This document shows positions 41,581 through 51,126 of a stretch of 64,000 nucleotides of DNA, piece by piece. The position numbers and the translations under genes are program-made. Source of the stretch: Planctomycetota bacterium (GTDB lineage: Bacteria; Planctomycetota; Planctomycetia; Gemmatales; Gemmataceae). The stretch lies in NCBI GenBank assembly GCA_016191165.1, contig JACPPF010000056.1:1-64000 (forward strand). The letters are read 5' to 3'. Position 1 is the first letter of the stretch, and each line of letters opens with the position of its first letter. The notes beneath the pieces are model-generated. The model saw only the letters and a program-made list of their open reading frames with translations, did not search any database and was not told the DNA's origin.

Positions 41581-44298
41581 ATGAGTCTTGCTTGTGCACA
41601 ATGCTCGCGCACGAATCCCGCCGACGCGGCCTACTGCTACTTCGACGGCGCAGCGCTGCGCGGTCGCGGAACGGGTCCGGTTGACGCGGGCGCGCAGAAT
41701 TTCTTACAGCCGTTTACGTTCGCCAATGGGCTGACATGCCGGAACTTCGATCAGCTTGCCATGGCCTGCCAGACGCACTGGCGTGACGCGGTGGAGTTGC
41801 TGCGGCGCGGGCATCTGGGCTCTTTTTTTGGCAGCCTGGGTCGGGTCGATCTGGCGGCCGCGGCGGATGAGGCGGCGAAATTCCCGGACGCGGACCGCGG
41901 TCTCGATCAACTCCTGGGCCGGTTGCCCACGCGCGCCTTGCAGCCCCCGAAGCTTCGCGTCGAACCTGGCGCGCTCAACCTTGGCGCCATGAAAATCGGC
42001 GAGGACCGCGTTTTCGATTTGCACCTGGTGAACCAGGGCATGAAGCTTCTGTATGGCACGGTGGCGTCCGATTGCGATTGGCTTACCGTCGGCGCGCCGG
42101 CGGGACACCCGGCCAAGATATTTCAAACGGGCAGCGAAACCGTGTTGCCGATCCGCGTCCGCGGGCAGCACCTCCGGGCGAGCAACCAACCCCTCGCGGG
42201 CACGCTGCTCGTGGAGTCGAACGGCGGCACGAAGAAGGTGACGGTGCAGGTCGCGGTGCCGATCACGCCGTTTTCAGGCGGCCCGTTCGCCGGCGCCGTC
42301 ACGCCACGGCAGATCGCGGAGAAGGCCAAGCTTCAGCCGAAGCAGGCGGCGCCTTTTTTTGAGAGCGGCGCGGTCGCCAAGTGGTATGCCGCCAATGGCT
42401 GGAGCTATCCCGTTCAAGGCCCGCCGATGCCCGGCGTCGGTGGCGTGCAGCAATTTTTCGAGGCTCTTGGCGTGACCAAGCCGCCCGTGGTCGCGATCGC
42501 TCCCAGGGTGCTCGATTTCCAGGCCGCCGGCGGGCAAGTGATCAACACCAGCATCACCATCACGCTGAATGACACGGGGAAGCGCAAGCCCATCTACGGC
42601 TGGGCGACGTGCGGGCAGCCCTGGGTGCGCATCGGCGCCACGGTTATCACCACCAAGAGCGCAACGATCCCAATCACCCTGAACGTGCCGCACTCCCCCG
42701 ACGGTATGGTCAGCGCCGAGATTCGGGTGCTCGCCAACGGGAATCAGAAAACGGTGGTCCCGCTTCGCGTCATCGTGACGCCCGGTACGCCGCGCGTTGG
42801 CGGCGAAGACATCTCGGTCGAACTCGTCCCCAAGCCCGCGCCAGCCCCGGCACGGGCGCCGGTCGCGCCGGCCTCGCTTCCTGTGGCGGCGCCCGTGACG
42901 ACGCCCACGCCGGAATCTCTCGACTTCGGCGCCTTGCCCGTGTATCGCCGGCGCGGCATGACCGGCGCGCAGAAGCTGAGCCTGGTCGGGCCGCTGCTCC
43001 TGTTGCTTGCGGGAGTGGCCTTGCTTGGGGTTCGCGATTGGCGCGTCGATGCGTCCGACGAGGGCCATCCCGACCCACGGCCGGTCACCGTGCTCAAGAA
43101 AACCGATGGGCCGATCAATCCGGGCGATGTCGATCCCACGCCGCGCATTCGCATCGTTTTCGATGAAGGCGTCAAGGGCGCCGACTATACCGACAGCATG
43201 ATGTTCGCGGTCCACAAGCTCGGCGCGGGAAACCGGGGCGACGTCAAACTCAACTGGTATGACAACGGCCTGGGCAACAGTACCGTGGCCCGGATCGACA
43301 TGGGAGACAACGTTTTTGGCAACACCAACTTCGGCTTCTGGCAGCCCGCCGGGCCGGCCAAAAGCGTCGGCAGGCCAGGAGGCAAGGAGCGGACCTTTGT
43401 CTTCAGCAAGTCCGATGTGCGCGTAACCCAGACCGTGACGATTGAAACCGGCGAACCGGTCCAGCTCACCAGCGGGCAGTTCAAACGCCCGCTCAACGTT
43501 TGCATGGTCAAATACACCATCGTCAACGGCGATGGCAAGATCCATCGCGTGGGCCTGCGCACCTTGCTCGATACGTGCATCGGTCAAAACGACGGCGTGC
43601 CGTTCACGATTCCCGGCGAAACCGACCTGGTCTCGACCTCGCGCGATTTCCGCGACACCCAGGTTCCGCATTTCGTCCAGGTGCTCGAGAAACCCGACCT
43701 CAAGGATCCGGGTACCGTGGTCCACCTCAACATGCGCCTCGCGGATCGCCTGGAGGTACCGTCGCGTTTTTCGCTCACGCGCTATCCCGTATCGGTCTCC
43801 GCGAATCGGGCCGATCTCAATCGCTGGGACGTGCCGATTGTCGATATTGGCGACGACTCGTGCGTGGTCATGTACTGGCGGGAGCGCGCCATGAAACCAA
43901 ACGAGGTTCGCGAAGTCGCCTACAGCTATGGCCTGGGAAATCTGTCGCTGTCCGCGCCAGAAACGAAGACCACGGTCAAGGGCCGGCTCGGCGTGAGCAT
44001 CGGCGGCGCGATGTATGTCAACGGCGAGCTGACGGTCGTGGCGCTGATTGCCGATCCGGACGCCAAGACCGCCACGCTCAGGCTTCCCGAGGGCCTGAAG
44101 CTGGCGGATGCTTCGCAATCGCTGACGCAGGCCGTGCGCAAGGCGGTCGTCTCGGCCAAGGGGCAGGTTCGCCCGGTTCCCGTGACGTGGAAGGCCCGTG
44201 CCGTTCAGGAAGGGAACCACCAGATCACGGTGAGCACCGACACCAAGCTGACGCATTCGCGCCGGGTTTCGATCAGCCTGCGTTCGTTATTCAATTGA
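41581..44298 (+). CDS. Large zinc-ribbon/Ig-like membrane protein
   Basis: A 905-aa protein. The N-terminus has a zinc ribbon (CAQCSRTN..YCYFDG). Then come two ASH/DUF1573-like Ig domains (residues about 120-230 and 300-410), each opening with a LRVEPGALNLGAMK or RVLDFQAAGGQVI strand. A Pro/Ala linker and one TM (about 465-485) follow, and the C-terminal half is a beta-rich domain with FTIPGETDLVSTSRDFRD. The zinc ribbon and Ig domains would be cytoplasmic if the TM is standard, which is odd for ASH domains. The ATG at 41581 matches the ribbon's first residues. Confidence 0.72.
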   Translation: MSLACAQCSRTNPADAAYCYFDGAALRGRGTGPVDAGAQNFLQPFTFANGLTCRNFDQLAMACQTHWRDAVELLRRGHLGSFFGSLGRVDLAAAADEAAKFPDADRGLDQLLGRLPTRALQPPKLRVEPGALNLGAMKIGEDRVFDLHLVNQGMKLLYGTVASDCDWLTVGAPAGHPAKIFQTGSETVLPIRVRGQHLRASNQPLAGTLLVESNGGTKKVTVQVAVPITPFSGGPFAGAVTPRQIAEKAKLQPKQAAPFFESGAVAKWYAANGWSYPVQGPPMPGVGGVQQFFEALGVTKPPVVAIAPRVLDFQAAGGQVINTSITITLNDTGKRKPIYGWATCGQPWVRIGATVITTKSATIPITLNVPHSPDGMVSAEIRVLANGNQKTVVPLRVIVTPGTPRVGGEDISVELVPKPAPAPARAPVAPASLPVAAPVTTPTPESLDFGALPVYRRRGMTGAQKLSLVGPLLLLLAGVALLGVRDWRVDASDEGHPDPRPVTVLKKTDGPINPGDVDPTPRIRIVFDEGVKGADYTDSMMFAVHKLGAGNRGDVKLNWYDNGLGNSTVARIDMGDNVFGNTNFGFWQPAGPAKSVGRPGGKERTFVFSKSDVRVTQTVTIETGEPVQLTSGQFKRPLNVCMVKYTIVNGDGKIHRVGLRTLLDTCIGQNDGVPFTIPGETDLVSTSRDFRDTQVPHFVQVLEKPDLKDPGTVVHLNMRLADRLEVPSRFSLTRYPVSVSANRADLNRWDVPIVDIGDDSCVVMYWRERAMKPNEVREVAYSYGLGNLSLSAPETKTTVKGRLGVSIGGAMYVNGELTVVALIADPDAKTATLRLPEGLKLADASQSLTQAVRKAVVSAKGQVRPVPVTWKARAVQEGNHQITVSTDTKLTHSRRVSISLRSLFN

Positions 44299-44338
44299 AC
44301 GGATTTGGCGGCGGGGCTAAGGTTCCACGCGAAACCCA

Positions 44339-44366
44339 GCGCGGGGCAAGCCCCGCGGCTAAATTC
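44339..44366. repeat. Short hairpin ending GGCTAAA
   Basis: GCGGGGCAAGCCCCGC forms a perfect six-base-pair stem and is followed by GGCTAAAT, a GCTAAAC-edged variant. It lies between the zinc-ribbon protein and the serine hydrolase gene. Confidence 0.55.
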
Positions 44367-44382
44367 ACCGAGGAGAAACCGC

Positions 44383-45507
44383 ATGTCCGCAGTTCCGATT
44401 GGAAAGCCTGAGTCGATGGGCCTGGACCCGATCGCCCTGCGGCGCGCCGACGATCTGGTGCAGCGTTGGTTGAAGGAAGATCGCATCCCCGCAGCCGGGT
44501 GGTGCGTCGGTCGGCGCGGACGCATGATCGAACCGCGGCTGGTGGGCCGCCAACGCGCGGCCAAGAACGCGCCGGCACTGCGGAAGGAGGCACTCTTCCT
44601 GGTGGCGTCGATCACCAAACCCGTGACCGTCACCGCCGTCATGATGCTCCTGGAGCGCGGCCAGCTGGCGCTGGACAATCGCGTGGCCGACTTTATCCCC
44701 GCATTCGCCGGCAATGGCAAGCGCGACGTCACCATCCGCCACTTGATGACGCATACGTCCGGATTGCCCGACATGGTTCCCAACAACGAGAAACTGCGGC
44801 GTGCCCATCAGCCGCTGTCGGCCTTCGTGCGTGACACATGCCGGCTGCCGCTGTTGTTCCCCTCGGGAACGCGCGTCAGTTATCAAAGCATGGGAACCCT
44901 GATGTTGGCGGAGATCGTCCATCAGGTGACGGGCGTGACGCTTGCGGATTTCTTGGCGAAGGAGGTCTTCGGGCCATTGGGGATGAGCGATACCTCGCTG
45001 GGAGTGCAGGCGGGGCCGCGGCGCGATCGCGTCGCTGGCGTGCGCGTCCCGGCCGACCTGGAAAAAGCCGACTGGAACTGGAATACGCCGTACTGGCTCG
45101 GGCTGGGGGCGCCCTGGGGCGGATTGATCACGTCGCCGGCCGATTTCGCGCGATTTTGTCAGATGATGCTTGGAGGCGGGGCCGTCGGGAAAGTCCGCAT
45201 CCTCAGTCCGGCATCGGTGCGCGCGATGACAAGCAATCAACTCGCCGCGATGCCGCGCGCCCCCGAGGAGGATCGCCGCTGCCGCCCGTGGGGGCTGGGG
45301 TGGCGCCTGAACTGGCCGGCGCACTCGGCGAACTTCGGCGACGTTTTGGGTCCGCGCACCTACGGCCACTGGGGCGCAACGGGCACGTTATGCTGGATGG
45401 ACCCTGACGCCGAGGCGTTTTTCATCCTCTTCACGACCCAGCCGCAGGAACCGGAAGGGCGCTTTCTGGCGCGGCTGTCGAACGTGGTGGCGTCATCGCT
45501 GATTTGA
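44383..45507 (+). CDS. Class C beta-lactamase-fold serine hydrolase
   Basis: A 374-aa protein of the beta-lactamase/DD-peptidase/esterase family. The catalytic SxxK is SITK at residues 76-79. The second motif is YQS in SYQSMG near residue 165 (YxN expected, so a Ser variant). The third is HWGATG in place of KTG. LMTHTSGLPDM and FGPLGMSDT are also typical of the esterase group. No signal peptide is seen, so it is probably cytoplasmic. GAGGAG precedes the ATG at 44383. Confidence 0.88.
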   Translation: MSAVPIGKPESMGLDPIALRRADDLVQRWLKEDRIPAAGWCVGRRGRMIEPRLVGRQRAAKNAPALRKEALFLVASITKPVTVTAVMMLLERGQLALDNRVADFIPAFAGNGKRDVTIRHLMTHTSGLPDMVPNNEKLRRAHQPLSAFVRDTCRLPLLFPSGTRVSYQSMGTLMLAEIVHQVTGVTLADFLAKEVFGPLGMSDTSLGVQAGPRRDRVAGVRVPADLEKADWNWNTPYWLGLGAPWGGLITSPADFARFCQMMLGGGAVGKVRILSPASVRAMTSNQLAAMPRAPEEDRRCRPWGLGWRLNWPAHSANFGDVLGPRTYGHWGATGTLCWMDPDAEAFFILFTTQPQEPEGRFLARLSNVVASSLI

Positions 45508-45546
45508 TTTCGACCTGGCGCCGCTTGAAGGGTCCAGGGAAACAAA

Positions 45547-45593
45547 GTAGGTCAGGCTTTCCAGCCTGACAGTTAGCCTGGAGAGCCTGACCA
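45547..45593. repeat. Degenerate relative of the 62-bp hairpin repeat
   Basis: GTAGGTCAGGCTTTCCAGCCTGAC and AGCCTGGAGAGCCTGACC give two overlapping stems. It shares GTAGGTCAGGC and AAGCCTGACC words with 11253-11314 and 26493-26554 but is shorter. It lies between convergent genes. Confidence 0.7.
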
Positions 45594-45618
45594 ACACTTA
45601 TTGCCTGGGCACTCTTTG

Positions 45619-45816
45619 TTATCGCGTCACATCCACGATGATTTGCCTGGCGACCTTGTAGGCGATGCGCAGGGTGGTGGCGCGCGATTCGAGCTGGGAT
45701 TCCGTGAAGGGCCTGCCAGGCTCGCAACCGGGCAGGCCGGCCAGCGCCAGGGTCAAGGGCAGCAGGCTCATGAACTCCTTGGCCTTTTGCTGTTGCCGCT
45801 CAATTTCGGGTGTCAT
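45619..45816 (-). CDS. Small unknown protein, first or last of a lipoprotein cluster
   Basis: A 65-aa protein starting at ATG 45816 with GAGGAG upstream. It has a charged start (MTPEIERQQQKAKEFM), a hydrophobic segment ending PGCEPG, and a C-terminal strand YKVARQIIVDVTR. The hydrophobic segment may be a weak membrane or lipid-anchored stretch. The longer ORF upstream is not supported. It lies 85 bases downstream of the 192-aa lipoprotein gene on the same strand. Confidence 0.55.
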   Translation of the reverse strand: MTPEIERQQQKAKEFMSLLPLTLALAGLPGCEPGRPFTESQLESRATTLRIAYKVARQIIVDVTR

Positions 45817-45901
45817 GGTTTTTCTCCTCGACACGCCTGCCGCGCAAGCGCCGGGGTGCCCTTCGCAGGCGCTCAGGCTCGGATAACGTTGCGTTGGGTT
45901 T

Positions 45902-46480
45902 TCAGTTAACCAGGTCGAGTTTTTCCTTGAGCTGGAACACCTTGCGGCGTTCCATGAATTTCTCAAGCAACTCCGGGTATTCACTTAGCTTCCATTTCTT
46001 GAAGTTTTTCATCGTCTTCAACAGATTCGGGTCGGTCAATTGCTTACGCACGTGATCCAGGGTGCTTTCGTCCGCCACGAGCTCCTTCAGCGCCGGGCAT
46101 TCTTCACCCGCATCCGCCAGTTCCTTGTAGAGTTTGCGCAAGCGTGCCATCTCCAGGACGAAACGCTGGCGATTGACATCCAGTTCGGTGAGATAAAGGT
46201 GGACGCCGTTCGACTCAAACACCGCCTTGACGAAATCTTTTCGATCGCTGTTCTGCTCGACCGAGGCCAGCTTCTTGTCGATTGCGTCATAGCGATCCTT
46301 CGACGGCTTGATGATGCGCCGGAGCATGCGCTCGGCTGTCGCGTCGTTGGTAGTCATCATCAAGGAGTCGATGACCTCGTTGTTGACGTTGCGATATTCG
46401 CGCGAGACCGAATCCGGCGTATCGACGCAGCCGGCGAGGATGGGCGCCAGGGACAGAAAGACCAGCGGGATTCGTTTCAT
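45902..46480 (-). CDS. Lipoprotein with coiled-coil body
   Basis: A 192-aa lipoprotein: MKRIPLVFLSLAPILAGC gives lipobox LAGC at residue 18. The mature part is almost entirely helical (ERMLRRIIKPSKDRYDAI, RQRFVLEMARLRKLYKELAD). It overlaps the 133-aa lipoprotein gene by four bases and is part of a chain of four to five similar genes from 47863. Predicted to sit in the outer or inner membrane leaflet facing the periplasm; role unknown. Confidence 0.75.
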   Translation of the reverse strand: MKRIPLVFLSLAPILAGCVDTPDSVSREYRNVNNEVIDSLMMTTNDATAERMLRRIIKPSKDRYDAIDKKLASVEQNSDRKDFVKAVFESNGVHLYLTELDVNRQRFVLEMARLRKLYKELADAGEECPALKELVADESTLDHVRKQLTDPNLLKTMKNFKKWKLSEYPELLEKFMERRKVFQLKEKLDLVN

Positions 46481-46878
46481 GGCTTGACGGCCTTGAAAAG
46501 GTTCTGGGATCGGGAACGATATTGTTTGAGAAACTCCTCGCCGCCGGGCAACTTGCTCACGCGTTCCGCCTCCATGGTCAAACGGCTAAAGGCGTCGCGG
46601 ATCAGGAACTCTTCGTCCCTTAGCCGGGCGACTGCGCCCTCGGGGGGCGGCCCCAGGGCCTGAGCGCGCTGGGAAATCGCCTCGAAATCCTTGAGTTTCG
46701 CCGCAAACGCCTCCTTGGCCCGGGCCATCGATTTTTCGTCCTTGATGGTGGCGAGGATATCGGCTGTTTCGTTCCAGGCCGCACGTTGATCGCGAGCGAG
46801 CTGGATGAAGTCCTTTTCGGACTTGCACCCGGCCAAAGCCAGGAGGACGCACAGGCCGAGCGGCGCGGCGCGGATCAT
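46477..46878 (-). CDS. Short coiled-coil lipoprotein
   Basis: A 133-aa lipoprotein: APLGLCVLLALAGC ends the signal with lipobox at Cys 18. The mature region is one long helix (ARDQRAAWNETADILATI, KAKE..AKLKDFEAI) rich in Ala, Glu and Lys, ending in a SRSQNLF tail. It overlaps the next gene by four bases, so translation is coupled. No family was recognised. Confidence 0.73.
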   Translation of the reverse strand: MIRAAPLGLCVLLALAGCKSEKDFIQLARDQRAAWNETADILATIKDEKSMARAKEAFAAKLKDFEAISQRAQALGPPPEGAVARLRDEEFLIRDAFSRLTMEAERVSKLPGGEEFLKQYRSRSQNLFKAVKP

Positions 46879-46891
46879 GGCGGGACCTCCG

Positions 46892-47293
46892 CTATTTGCC
46901 GTCTTTTTTTTTCAAAACCCCGGCGATTTCCTTCAGCGCGTCCTTGCCGCCGGGAATCAACTCGACCCGGCGGACCTGCGTGAACATTTTTTTCATTGCT
47001 GCTTCCAGCTTGGGCTTGAACTGCTTCTCGAGACGCACCTTTTCGTCCTTTTCCGGCGGCTGCATTTTGGCGGCCTGGGTGCGTGCGTCGATGAAGGCCT
47101 GCGCGGACTTGCGAAGGTCAGGCTTGGCGGCGCGGGCGCTGTCCTCATCCACGATTGTGGTCAGGCTTTTGCCAATCGCATCGAAGCTGTCGACGACCTT
47201 CTGAAGCGCCTGAGCATAGGGCGAGGCCTGGCTGGCGTCAAGGAACGCGCCAGCGAGGAACAGAATGGCGGCGCTTGCCAGGCGACATGTCAT
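46892..47293 (-). CDS. Secreted helical protein of the lipoprotein cluster
   Basis: A 133-aa protein with a signal peptide (MTCRLASAAILFLAGAFLDA), but no clear lipobox Cys. The rest is helical (LQKVVDSFDAIGKSL, EDSARAAKPDLRKSAQAFI, KFKPKLEAAMKKMF) and ends in a basic KKKDGK. GGGGAG precedes the ATG at 47293. It lies 13 bases before the 133-aa lipoprotein gene and belongs to the same co-directional run. Confidence 0.7.
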   Translation of the reverse strand: MTCRLASAAILFLAGAFLDASQASPYAQALQKVVDSFDAIGKSLTTIVDEDSARAAKPDLRKSAQAFIDARTQAAKMQPPEKDEKVRLEKQFKPKLEAAMKKMFTQVRRVELIPGGKDALKEIAGVLKKKDGK

Positions 47294-47365
47294 AACTATC
47301 TCCCCTTGCGGAGCGTGGCTCAACGTTCCCCTACCGGCGCGCGAGCATGACACCGCGCGCGGCAA

Positions 47366-47863
47366 TTATTGACGAGCCAGCGCCTCAAACGGGCTCTCGG
47401 CTTCGGTGAGCTTCGTGCGCAACTTGACGACTTCGCGTTTGGCCGCCAAACCGAGTTTCTCCGCGTTCTTGAGCGTCTGCCGGAGTTCGTCACGTTGATC
47501 GGCGAGGTCCCTGAAGGCCTTGGTTAAACGGTCCTTGTATTTTTTGGCGAGGGCTTCCTTGTCCGAGTCGGCAATCTCCTTGCGAATCGGTTCGATTCGC
47601 CCTTTCAGTTTTTGAGCGCTTGCCCCGGTTTCCTTCAGGCTGGTGGTCGCCTCGATGGCTTCCTTCAGGTCGAACGGTTCTTGTTTCTCGGTGGTTGCCT
47701 TGATCGCGTCCTTGACGCGGGCGTTGATATTGCCCATTTCGGTGGTGGCCTTGGCCATCAGGTTGATGACATCCTGAATGAGGCCGTCGTGGTTTTCACT
47801 GGCGCAGCCGATGAACCAAAAGGAAAGGAGAAACGCAGCCGCGGGGAAGAAGACGCGCCTCAT
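47366..47863 (-). CDS. Long coiled-coil lipoprotein
   Basis: A 165-aa lipoprotein: RRVFFPAAAFLLSFWFIGC carries the lipobox FIGC. The mature part is a nearly continuous coiled coil (RVKDAIKATTEKQEPFD, KLKGRIEPIRKEIADSD, FRDLADQRDELRQTL). The ATG at 47863 is used because the longer frame overlaps the his genes' spacer and adds no signal sequence. First gene of the cluster, separated from hisB by about 80 bases. Confidence 0.72.
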   Translation of the reverse strand: MRRVFFPAAAFLLSFWFIGCASENHDGLIQDVINLMAKATTEMGNINARVKDAIKATTEKQEPFDLKEAIEATTSLKETGASAQKLKGRIEPIRKEIADSDKEALAKKYKDRLTKAFRDLADQRDELRQTLKNAEKLGLAAKREVVKLRTKLTEAESPFEALARQ

Positions 47864-47946
47864 ATCGACAAACTCCTTGGAGAATCCGTTTCTTTCACGG
47901 GTTAGTATAACAAGCGTCCGTGTTTTTGGCGATACGCGCCAGGCGG

Positions 47947-48540
47947 TCACAAGACGCCTTTCGTCGAAGGCACGCCGCCGCCGCGCGGGTCGAGTTCCAC
48001 CGCCTGGCGCAACGCGCGCGCCGTTGCCTTGAACGTCGCCTCGATGATATGGTGGCTATTGCGCCCATGATGGCAGATCACGTGCAGGTTCATCAACGCC
48101 GCGCCAGCCGCCGCACGCCAAAACTCCTCCGCCAGCGGCGCGTTGAACGCGCCGAGCATTTCCGCGGGCAGATCCACCTTCCACACGCAGAACGCCCGGC
48201 CGCTCAGGTCAAGGGCTGACGTGACGAGCGTTTCATCCATCGGTAGCGTGGCGGAACCGTAGCGCCGGATGCCTGCCTTGTCGCCCAGAGCCTGCGTGAG
48301 CGCCTTGCCGAAACAGATACCGACATCCTCGACCGTATGGTGGGCATCCACATGGAGGTCCCCCTGGGCCTCAACGTCCAGGTCGATCAGGCTATGCCGG
48401 GCGAGGAGGTTGAGCATGTGATCGAAAAACCCGATGCCCGTGGCCAGCTGCGCCTGCCCGGCGCCATCGAGGTTGAGGCCAAGCGAGATTTTGGTCTCGG
48501 CAGTCTCGCGTTGAATCTGAGCGGTGCGTGCGACTGACAT
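47947..48540 (-). CDS. hisB: Imidazoleglycerol-phosphate dehydratase
   Basis: A 197-aa monofunctional dehydratase of histidine synthesis; it dehydrates imidazole-glycerol-phosphate to imidazole-acetol-phosphate. It shows the metal-binding [13 protein letters not shown] and [12 protein letters not shown] and the second copy [18 protein letters not shown]. The length fits the monofunctional class (no phosphatase domain). It is last in the hisD-hisC-hisB run, 170 bases after hisC. Confidence 0.95.
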   Translation of the reverse strand: MSVARTAQIQRETAETKISLGLNLDGAGQAQLATGIGFFDHMLNLLARHSLIDLDVEAQGDLHVDAHHTVEDVGICFGKALTQALGDKAGIRRYGSATLPMDETLVTSALDLSGRAFCVWKVDLPAEMLGAFNAPLAEEFWRAAAGAALMNLHVICHHGRNSHHIIEATFKATARALRQAVELDPRGGGVPSTKGVL

Positions 48541-48710
48541 ACGAATCGGCTCGGCAGGAGCCTCTGCCTCCCTCGCTGTTTGGGTCTACTGACAGCAGCG
48601 CGAAAAGCGCAACTTTCAGGGTTTACTGTGAGCACGAAGCGCAAGTGCGGCACATGCGTGCGCCGCGTGTTCAGATCGGGTGCGCTATTTGCGCTCGAAC
48701 CCGTAACTTA

Positions 48711-49754
48711 TCATACCAGCTTTTTCAATTCCTCAAGCAACCGATCGACCTCAGCGTCGCTGCCCACACTGATGCGTAGCCCATCGCCGTGACCTGGATA
48801 TTTCATGTATCGCACCAGAATGTTGCGCCGCTTCAATTCTTCAAATACGCCGTGAACGGGACGATCGATCCGGGTTGCCCAGACGAAGTTCGCCTGACTG
48901 GCGGGCACGTCGAAGCCCAGCGTTCGCAGGGCGAGGGTCATGCGCGAGCGCGTCATGATAGTCCTGGCGCGCGTGCGCTGAAGATACTCCTGATCCTCCA
49001 GTGCGGCCTGGGCGCCGGCAAGGCTGAGCACGTCGCAGTTGTAGGAGTCCTTGACCTTGGTCAGCTCCCGGACCACCTCCGGCGCGGCGAGCGCGAAACC
49101 AAAACGCAGGCCGGCCAGGGCGTAGGACTTGCTCAGCGTGCGCGTCACCAAGACATTGGGCATATGAATCAACGCCAGGGCGTTGGTGTCCGCGAAATCG
49201 ACGTAGGCCTCGTCAATGACCAGGGGCCCGTGTAATTCCCGCGCCAGCGTTTCGAGAGCCGCATTGCCGACCATCGTGCCAGTCGGCGAATTCGGGTTGG
49301 CGACCAAGGTGAGGTTGGCATCGCGCCGGGGCCAAGGGGCGGCCAATTGCCAATCCTGGGCATAGGGAACATATTCGATTTTTGCGCCCTGGATGTCGGC
49401 CAGCGTTGAGTACAAGACGTAGCTGGGCGACGGCGATACGATCAGGCCGCCCTCCGGCACGAAAGCGCGGGTGAGGATGGTCAGGATGTCGTCCGACCCG
49501 TTGCCGATGAGGACTCCGTCAGGATCGATATCAAAGAGCCGTCCCGCCGTTTTTCGAAACGCGGTGCCGAGCGGATCGGGATATCTCCTTAGCCGATCGG
49601 AGCGCAGGATTTCCGCCATCGCCTCGAGCGCACGCGGTGAGGGCGGGTATGGATTCTCATTGGTATTGAGCTTGATGACGCCAGCGCCCTGGGGTTGTTC
49701 ACCAGGCGTGTAGCCGGTCATCGCGCGAATGTTGGGGCGGAGGTATTGGGACAT
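48711..49754 (-). CDS. hisC: Histidinol-phosphate aminotransferase
   Basis: A 347-aa PLP enzyme of histidine synthesis that transaminates imidazole-acetol-phosphate to histidinol-phosphate. It shows LNTNENPYPPSP, the NSPTGTMV turn with cofactor contacts, VIDEAYVDF and the PLP lysine in VTRTLSKSYALAGLRFGF. The ATG at 49754 is used; the hisD stop is ten bases upstream, so the pair is co-transcribed. Confidence 0.95.
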   Translation of the reverse strand: MSQYLRPNIRAMTGYTPGEQPQGAGVIKLNTNENPYPPSPRALEAMAEILRSDRLRRYPDPLGTAFRKTAGRLFDIDPDGVLIGNGSDDILTILTRAFVPEGGLIVSPSPSYVLYSTLADIQGAKIEYVPYAQDWQLAAPWPRRDANLTLVANPNSPTGTMVGNAALETLARELHGPLVIDEAYVDFADTNALALIHMPNVLVTRTLSKSYALAGLRFGFALAAPEVVRELTKVKDSYNCDVLSLAGAQAALEDQEYLQRTRARTIMTRSRMTLALRTLGFDVPASQANFVWATRIDRPVHGVFEELKRRNILVRYMKYPGHGDGLRISVGSDAEVDRLLEELKKLV

Positions 49755-49764
49755 CAGGTAGTTC

Positions 49765-51126
49765 TCATTCGCTTTGCAATCGAACATCGACGCTGGCCGC
49801 ATGAGCCGTCAACCCTTCTTTCTGGGCCAGCACGCGCACATCGCCTGCCATGGCCTCCAGGCCTTGCTGGGTAAAGGTCAACACGCTGGAGCGCCGCAGG
49901 AAATCGTTGGCGGACAAACCGCTTGCGAAACGAGCCGTTCCGCCCGTTGGTAGAACATGCGACGGCCCCGCAACGTAATCCCCCAGCGCCACCGGCGAGT
50001 AATGACCGACAAAAATCGCGCCGGCATGGTGGATCTTTTCGGCCAGCTTATCGGCGTTCTTCGTCGCCAGGTGGAGATGCTCTGGGGCGATGCGGTTGGT
50101 CCATTCGAGCGCCTCCGCCGGATTGCGCGCAAGGACCAGGGCGCCGAACCGCTCCAGGCAGGCGCGCGCCAGGTCGCCACGAGGCAGCTTCGCGAGCTGG
50201 CTTGCCATGGCCGACTCCACCTGATCGAGCAAGGGCCCATGCCACGTTATTAGAATGCTGCTCGCGGGATCGTGCTCCGCCTGGGCGATGAGATCCGCCG
50301 CGACATGCGCTGGCTTTGCCGACTCGTCGGCGACGACGACGACTTCGCTAGGCCCGGCCAGGCAGTCAATGGCGACTTGTCCGAAGACATATTTCTTGGC
50401 CAGCGTTACGAAGATATTCCCCGGACCGACGATCATGTCCACCGGTTCGATCCCGTCAACACCGTAGGCCAGAGCGGCGACCGCCTGGGCGCCGCCAACG
50501 CGGTAAACCTCCGTGATGCCGAGTTCCTTGCACGTCGCCAGCAGATCGGGATTGTTGGCGCCCATTGCGGTTGGCGGCATGACGATTGCGATTTCTTTCA
50601 CCCCCGCGGCCTGGGCGGGGCAAGCGGTCATGAGAATCGTGGACGGATACGAGGCCGCCCCGCCCGGCACGCAAATCCCAACTCGTCGTAGCGGGCGATA
50701 ACGCAGGCGCAATTCGTGATGATCACGGCGGGGCAAAACCGCGTCGCTGGGAACTAACCCCATCTGAAAGGACAGGATGTTGTTGCGAACTCGCCGGATC
50801 GTTTCCAGAAACGCCGGCGCCGCCGACCGATGTGCCGCATTGAATTCCGCCGCTTCGACCCTTAGCGCATCCGGCGTCAAGCGGACCTTGTCAAACTGCT
50901 CCGTATAGTGGAGCACGGCGGATAGTCCCTGTCGCCGAACGTCACCGCAGATTCGTTCCACAACCTGGCTCGGCGTCAGCGCCTGGCCAAACACCTGTTC
51001 GGTCAACGCCTGGCCGCGCGGCGAAACCACATCGGCTTGAAGGCTTAGCTGTCGGCACAGATGCGTCAGTTGGTCGGCGGCGTCGGGAGCGGTGTACGAA
51101 ATCCGCCGCATCGTGAATTTGCCCAT
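49765..51126 (-). CDS. hisD: Histidinol dehydrogenase
   Basis: A 453-aa enzyme that oxidises histidinol to histidine with two NAD+ and a zinc. It shows [21 protein letters not shown] (shortened by eye), [36 protein letters not shown] and the zinc-ligand [14 protein letters not shown]. The ATG at 51126 has GAGGA upstream; earlier in-frame codons code for unrelated residues. First gene of the hisD-hisC-hisB run and divergent from a DUF1501 gene. Confidence 0.96.
   Translation of the reverse strand: MGKFTMRRISYTAPDAADQLTHLCRQLSLQADVVSPRGQALTEQVFGQALTPSQVVERICGDVRRQGLSAVLHYTEQFDKVRLTPDALRVEAAEFNAAHRSAAPAFLETIRRVRNNILSFQMGLVPSDAVLPRRDHHELRLRYRPLRRVGICVPGGAASYPSTILMTACPAQAAGVKEIAIVMPPTAMGANNPDLLATCKELGITEVYRVGGAQAVAALAYGVDGIEPVDMIVGPGNIFVTLAKKYVFGQVAIDCLAGPSEVVVVADESAKPAHVAADLIAQAEHDPASSILITWHGPLLDQVESAMASQLAKLPRGDLARACLERFGALVLARNPAEALEWTNRIAPEHLHLATKNADKLAEKIHHAGAIFVGHYSPVALGDYVAGPSHVLPTGGTARFASGLSANDFLRRSSVLTFTQQGLEAMAGDVRVLAQKEGLTAHAASVDVRLQSE

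Noticed and set aside
42274-44256. 660-aa minus-strand ORF opposite the zinc-ribbon protein
   Set aside because: His/Arg/Asp-rich antisense shadow without domain motifs; the plus strand has ribbon, Ig-like units and a TM.
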